Shown here piece by piece: positions 4,858-5,412 of a stretch of 5,412 bases of DNA (the stretch's first letter is position 1; each line of letters begins with the position of its first letter). The stretch spans positions 1 through 5,412 of the forward strand of contig CAWFFV010000070.1 in NCBI GenBank assembly GCA_963814985.1, read 5' to 3'. The notes beneath the pieces are model-generated. The model saw only the letters and a list, made by a program, of their open reading frames with translations. It did not search any database and was not told the origin of the DNA. This stretch comes from CAWFFV01 sp963814985 (GTDB taxonomy: Bacteria > Chloroflexota > Ktedonobacteria > Ktedonobacterales > Ktedonobacteraceae). A program made the translations under genes and the position numbers.

Positions 4858-5311
4858 GCAGCATGTTCCTACATTGGGGACGTGCGGCGGATGCCAGTAT
4901 ATGATCATTGAGTATGCCAGAAATGTCCTGGGAATGCTTGAAGCAGATAATGCTGAAGTAAATCCAGATGCCTCAATGCAACTGATTATCCCGCTGATCT
5001 GCTCACACACGGCACTTATCACGACCAGTCTCTTGACGCCAGGTTCACGTGTTGCAGCCATCTACGGAACACATGAAGTTACAGAACAATATGGCACCTG
5101 TAATTATGGCCCGAATGCGCAATTCTGGCCTGCCCTTGAGCAAGGCGGAATGCATATGACTGGAGTGGCTTCTGATGGGGATGCACGCATTGTCGAGATC
5201 GATCATCACCCATTTTTCATCGGGACACTCTTTCAACCAGAGCGTTCTGCATTTTGCAAGATTGTCCACCCACTGATCAAAGCGTTGCTTCAAGCAGCCA
5301 AAGCACAATAA
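4820..5311 (+). CDS. Amidotransferase-like protein, C-terminal open segment with the GTCGG loop
   Basis: From ATG4820 (MEGALQALRYAREQ) the frame is open for 163 codons. It carries the GTCGGCQY nucleophile loop, YARNVLGMLEADNAEVNPDA, and the QPE region. The same frame is open further upstream from 4682, but that part overlaps the true frame of the N-terminal piece and is a shadow. ATG4820 is an internal methionine in the corrected protein; no ribosome site precedes it. Confidence 0.7.
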   Translation: MEGALQALRYAREQHVPTLGTCGGCQYMIIEYARNVLGMLEADNAEVNPDASMQLIIPLICSHTALITTSLLTPGSRVAAIYGTHEVTEQYGTCNYGPNAQFWPALEQGGMHMTGVASDGDARIVEIDHHPFFIGTLFQPERSAFCKIVHPLIKALLQAAKAQ

Positions 5312-5412
5312 GACCTTACCCGAAAACTGGAAAACGATCAGGTCAAGGAGAGAATTTCCCCTCTCACTCAGAAGATGATCCACTGCCAGATTTCTCTCCC
5401 GTTACGATCTTG
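5312..5412. other. Downstream non-coding end of window
   Basis: No gene is evident. An eight-base inverted repeat, GGAGAGAA (5347-5354) and TTCTCTCC (5392-5399), could fold around a 37-base loop, and GACCT/AGGTC near 5312-5344 is a weaker dyad. Neither has a T-run, so I do not call a terminator. Confidence 0.3.

Larger units (their letters stand above)
4612..5311 (+). pseudogene. CTP synthase C-terminal-like class-I glutamine amidotransferase, one frameshift
   Basis: With one extra T removed at 4819, the gene encodes about 232 residues ending at TAA 5309-5311. It starts with RIGLIGEFDP (residues 3-12), the first strand of the amidotransferase fold. LWFTPNTPYAEMEGALQALR (residues 59-78) and VPTLGTCGGCQYMIIEYARN (residues 86-105) follow, with the nucleophile-elbow cysteine at residue 91. 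HHPFFIGTLFQPERSAF is near the end. The family is the stand-alone relative of the CTP synthase glutaminase domain, which I recall being labelled CTP synthase C-terminal region-related (seleno)protein; its reaction is not established. The Cys codon is ordinary TGC, so there is no selenocysteine here. The usual catalytic H-x-E is Q-P-E (residues 208-210), so glutaminase activity by the standard triad is doubtful. As sequenced, the first frame ends at 4857 (81 residues) and the second runs clean from about 4820 to 5311. Confidence 0.8.

Noticed and set aside
4883..4885. Selenocysteine codon in the amidotransferase-like gene
   Set aside because: The nucleophile codon is TGC, an ordinary cysteine, and I see no in-frame TGA in the corrected frame.
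4615..5383. Two minus-strand open frames of 148 and 112 codons across the amidotransferase gene
   Set aside because: The plus strand carries clear GTCGG and QPE motifs over the same span, and the minus translations look like composition shadows.

Overview
The window holds three genes on the plus strand and no convincing gene on the minus strand. (1) A very long gene, about 134-4020, encodes a STAND-type NACHT NTPase of roughly 1,295 residues with a C-terminal array of about 39-residue helical repeats. (2) A small gene, 4148-4505, encodes a protein of the deazaflavin/F420-dependent nitroreductase-quinone reductase type (DUF385-like). (3) A class-I glutamine amidotransferase-like gene, 4612-5311, resembles the glutaminase end of CTP synthase. 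Base composition is balanced and Shine-Dalgarno sites are clear before genes 2 and 3. Large NACHT proteins together with deazaflavin-dependent reductases point to a bacterium with a large genome. My best guess is a Ktedonobacteria-like member of Chloroflexota, with an actinobacterium as the alternative. This rests on remembered family style, not on a marker gene.

The striking property of the window is that all three genes are broken by small indels. In the NACHT gene the recognisable protein moves between the three plus-strand frames about 21 times. Gene 2 needs one base removed near 4340 and gene 3 one base removed at 4819. When the pieces are joined, the family motifs appear in the right order: Walker A, Walker B, sensor-1 region, the NACHT helical region, the FVHRTFQEYFAA motif and the repeats. 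I found no break that needs a nonsense substitution. Indels without nonsense changes, several in homopolymers and hitting three unrelated genes, look more like an indel-rich sequence consensus than old pseudogene decay. Recent inactivation cannot be excluded.

Layout: 1-133 is a leader with a short open stretch of unknown meaning. 134-967 is an unassigned N-terminal region plus the NACHT lead-in. 968 to about 2440 is the NACHT NTPase and its helical/winged-helix extension. 2567-3747 is the repeat array and 3748-4020 a C-terminal cap. 4021-4147 is intergenic, with a possible promoter and a perfect AGGAGG. 4148-4505 is the reductase-like gene. 4502-4570 is a near-perfect 24-25 bp inverted repeat whose left arm contains that gene's stop codon. 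4612-5311 is the amidotransferase-like gene. 5312-5412 holds nothing I can identify.

The NACHT protein fits the plan of signal-sensing STAND ATPases: N-terminal effector or adaptor region, NTPase switch, C-terminal repeat sensor. Some bacterial members of this class defend against phage. Genes 2 and 3 look like housekeeping or accessory enzymes, and nothing ties them functionally to the NACHT gene.
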